From Leucogyrophana mollusca (taxonomy: Eukaryota; Basidiomycota; Agaricomycetes; Boletales): a DNA stretch of 21,413 nt. This document shows positions 18,471 to 21,413 of the stretch, in pieces; the stretch's first letter is position 1; each line of letters starts with the position of its first letter. Under the pieces are notes generated by a model. It had not been told where the DNA came from. It ran no database searches and saw nothing but the letters and a program-made list of their open reading frames with translations. The DNA is taken from positions 1 through 21,413 of the forward strand of contig MU266676.1 in the NCBI GenBank assembly GCA_021014945.1, given 5' to 3'. Position numbers and translations under genes: made by a program.

Positions 18471-21413
18471 ATGGAATCCACCGAAGGAAAGATAGAAATC
18501 TCGCTCACAGGTACGCCGAGACATTGACCGAGTTTCTGGGTCCAAAACTTACATACTTGAACTGTTGCAGTCGTCGGAGCCACCGGATTGTGTCCATCTG
18601 GTGATATGGGCTTCTACGTTGTCGTCGACATGGACGCAAGGCAAGGACGGACGGCCGAGCTAGCACCCTCGCCTCAATCAACCATCGAATGGAACGCTTG
18701 TTTTCCATTGTATGTGTTCTCGACTCAGTATCCACACGTAGCCTGACAATATCGGTATAAATCCAGGAGGGCAGACAAGGCGTCATACATTACGCTTTGC
18801 TTGCACGAATGCTGGAAAGCAGTACTACCGGGCCACTTGGGAGGGGATAAGCCGATTTGGGAATCAAGAGCTACTGTCGAGCAGCTGTTGGGATGCGGTA
18901 GCAAACTTACAAGTATATCACCCCTCACTGTTGCCATGACGTAGAGACTGATTTTATTCCCAAGGGATGACTCTCCCGGCGAAAGCACCCCACAAAGAAG
19001 GTAATCTCATTGTGAAAGCCGAACGAGCTGCACATACCGAAGCTGAACGTCCCGTCAATGGCGAGGTAGATGATTCATTCGATCTGCACGATCAGTACTC
19101 ACGGAAAGACTTTCTTAGAGCTTGGCCAAGCCTCAGTGGCAGGGCGAAACGAAGGAGCTGGAACCCTCAATCGTGTGCTCCGTACACGAGTTTGCCGCCA
19201 CCATGTATTCCAATTTTGAGGAGAGACGCAATAGAGAGAAGCTGGAGCAGGCAATCGACCATTATCGTGTCTCGCTCGGCTTACGTCCAGCGGGGCACCC
19301 CGAACGCTCCACATCACTGGCCTGGCTCGCTTCCACCCTTTTTACGCGATTCAAGGAGTTCGGCGACAGAGCCGACCTACAGGACGCCATTGAGCTCAAC
19401 CGTGAAGACCTTCTTTTGCGACCACAGGGGCATCCCGATCACTCTTTGTCACTGAGCAACCTCGCTGACACCCTTTCCACCCGATTCGACCAGTCCGGCG
19501 ACAGAGCCGACCTGGATGAAGCCATGGGACTTAACCGTGCAGCCCTCGTGTTGCGTCCACATGGGCATCCCTTCCGCTCCACATCACTTAACAATCTCGC
19601 CTTCACCCTTTGCACTCGATTCAACCAGTTCGGCGACAAAGCCGACCTAGACGAAGCCATAGAGCTCAGCCACGCAGCGCTCACGTTGTGTCCACATGGG
19701 CACCCCGATCACTCCATGTCCCTGCACAACCTCGCTTTGGCCCTTTTTTTACGATTTCGCCGGTTGGGCGACAGAGCAAACCTGGACGAAGCCATCGAGC
19801 TCAACCGTGCAGCCCTTGGGTTGCGGCCACCAGGCCATTCCGATCACTCTGAGTCACTGGGCAACCTCGCACTCACCCTTTCCACTCGATTTAAACAGAC
19901 CGGCGACAGAGCTGACCTGGACGAAGCCATGGAGCTCAACCACACGGGCCTCGCGTTCTGTCCAGAGGGACATACCAATCATACTGTGTTCCTAAGTAAC
20001 CTCGCTAACACCCTTTCCATTCGATTCGACCAGTTCGGCGACAGAGCGGACCTGGAGGAAGCGATCGAGCTGAACAGTGCAGCCCTCGTGCTGTGTCCAC
20101 ATGGGCATCCCGGACACTCCACGACATTGAACAACCTCGCTTCCGCCCTGTCCACCCGATTCAAACGGTTCGGCGACAGAGCCGACCTGGATGAAGCCAT
20201 GGAGCTGAATCGCACAGTCCTCGCACTGTGTCCATCAGGGGACCCTAATCACTCCACGTTCTTGAACAACCTCGCTTCCGACCTTTCCACTCGGTTCAAC
20301 CTGTTTGGCAACAGAGCCGACCTGGAAGAAGCCATCGAACTGCACCGTGCAGCCCTCGTGTTGCGTCCGCCTGGGCATCCCTTCCGCTCCACCACACTTA
20401 ACAATCTCGCCCTCACCCTTTCCACTCGATTCGACCAGTTCGGCGACAGAGCGGACCTGGACGAAGCGATCAAGCTGAACAGTGCAGCCCTCGTGTTGCA
20501 TCCGCCTGGGCATCCCTTCCGCTCCACCGCACTTAGCAATCTCGCCCTCACCCTTCGCACTCGGTTTGACCAGTTCGGCGACAGAGCCGACCTGGATGAA
20601 GCCATCGAGCTCAACCGGGCGGCCCTCGCGTTGATACCACAGAGCCACCACAATCACTCCACGTGCCTGAACAACCTTGCTCTCACCCTTTCCACTCGGT
20701 TCAACCTGTTTGGCAACAGAGCCGACCTGGAAGAAGCCATCGAACTGCACCGTGCAGCCCTCGTGTTGCGTCCGCCTGGGCATCCCTTCCGCTCCACCGC
20801 ACTTAACAATCTCGCCCTCACCCTTCGCACTCGGTTTGACCAGTTCGGCGACAGAACCGACCTGGATGAAGCCATGGAGTTGAATCGCACGGTCCTCACA
20901 TTGTGTCCACCAGGGCACCCCGATCATTCAACGTTCCTGGGCAACCTCGCTTTCACCCTTTCCGCTCGATTTGACCAGTTTGGCGACAGAGCGGACCTGG
21001 ACGAAGCCATAGAGCTGAACCGTGAAGCCCTCGTGTTGCGTCCACATGGGCATCCCAATCACTCTATGTCTCTCAACAACCTTGCTTTGACCCTTTCCAC
21101 TCGATTCGACCAGTTCAGCGACAGAGCCGACCTGGAAGAAGCCATCGAGCTCAACCGTGCAGCTCTCGTGCTGTGTCCGCATGGGCATCCGTTCCGTTCC
21201 ACACCACTTACCAACCTGGCCCTTACCCTTTTCACTCGATTCAACCAGTCTGGCGAAAGAGCCGACCTAGACGAAGCCATCGAGCTCAACCAGGCGGCCC
21301 TCGCGTTGATACCACAAGGCCACCTCAATCACTCCATATCCTTGAACAACCTGGCCCTTACCCTTCTCACTCGATTCAACCAGTTCGGCGACAGAGCCGA
21401 CCTGGACGAAGCC
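18471..21413 (+). CDS. C2-like domain plus long TPR-like repeat protein, probably CHAT family (3' end outside window)
   Basis: Five exons: 18471-18510, 18571-18709, 18767-18897, 18965-19065, and 19119 to beyond 21413. Every junction keeps frame; 902 residues lie in the window with no stop. Residues 1 to about 105 resemble a C2 domain: KIEISLT, VVGATGLCPS, FYVVVDMD, then IEWNACFPL and SYITLCLHE. A charged linker (about 105-165) follows. Then come 45-residue TPR-like units with the consensus GDRADLDEAIELNRAALVL, RPPGHPDHSTSLNNLA, LTLSTRFDQF. This architecture is common in agaricomycete proteins that end in a CHAT (caspase-like, separase-related) protease domain. That domain would lie beyond the right edge, so the family call is inference. 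Basidiomycete genomes carry many such genes; roles in recognition or programmed cell death are proposed, not shown. The exon 4 donor (GTAGAT) and the exon 4 acceptor (CCCAAG) are the weaker sites. Confidence 0.84.
19227..21413 (+). repeat. 135-base in-frame tandem repeat array (16 units and part of a 17th)
   Basis: The GGCGACAGAGCCGACCT block recurs every 135 bases, at 19362, 19497, 19632, 19767 and on to 21387. This gives 15 full units, a diverged unit before them (19227-19361) and the start of another at the edge. No unit has an insertion or deletion, so the 45-residue frame is kept exactly. Because each unit is a multiple of three, antisense frames also stay open and produce long spurious ORFs on the minus strand. 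Neighbouring units differ mainly at the positions after the RP and HP motifs. Confidence 0.95.

Noticed and set aside
20235..20927. Long minus-strand ORF (230 codons) and several others between 19439 and 21328
   Set aside because: They are mirror frames of the 135-base TPR array. The unit length is a multiple of three, so an antisense frame that is open in one unit stays open in the next. The plus frame has the TPR motifs and continuous splicing from a C2-like start.
1..21413. tRNA or rRNA genes, CRISPR arrays, bacterial operon signals
   Set aside because: GGTTCGA-like stretches (for example near 3730 and 5294) lack matching arms for a tRNA cloverleaf. No short spaced direct repeats were seen, and the intron structure is eukaryotic.

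Overview
The window looks like nuclear DNA of a basidiomycete fungus, most likely Agaricomycetes. The genes are dense, on both strands, and cut by many introns of about 35-90 bases with GT-AG ends and CTNAY-like branch sites. Several gene families are ones I know mainly from mushroom-forming fungi and their relatives: DUF6534-type membrane proteins, kinase-like proteins starting MKRGFLN, and C2/TPR repeat proteins of the CHAT type. All exon models below were built by eye from splice signals, reading phase and family motifs. No alignment or gene finder was run.

Layout, left to right. (1) 1-582, plus: last exon of a fungus-specific protein of unknown function. (2) 1347-1619, minus: decayed first exons of a DUF6534-type membrane protein. 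(3) 1912-4664, minus: ALG6, the ER glucosyltransferase of N-glycan precursor assembly, eight exons, 771 residues. (4) 5368-7345, plus: a DUF6534-type membrane protein in many tiny exons, with one junction I could not bring into frame. (5) 8205-8847, plus: frameshifted remains of a Helitron-type Pif1 helicase. (6) 9096-11889, plus: atypical kinase-like protein, two exons, 914 residues. (7) 12375-13239, minus: small hotdog-fold acyl-CoA thioesterase, eight exons. (8) 13529-16415, minus: assimilatory nitrate reductase, five exons, 885 residues, with a GATA-rich upstream region. (9) 17132-17640: diverged tandem duplication. (10) 17665-17885: WD40 repeat relic. (11) 18471-21413 and beyond, plus: C2-like N-terminus followed by a long array of 45-residue TPR-like repeats that runs off the right edge.

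The housekeeping genes (ALG6, nitrate reductase, thioesterase) have no functional link to each other; this is an ordinary eukaryotic gene neighbourhood, not an operon. The accessory parts are the Helitron relic, the two DUF6534-type loci on either side of ALG6 in opposite orientation, and the right end. There a WD40 relic and a fast-evolving TPR array lie within 1 kb of each other, as expected for a repertoire of repeat-based receptor-like genes. That right end is the best candidate for unusual biology, but the deciding C-terminal effector domain is outside the window.
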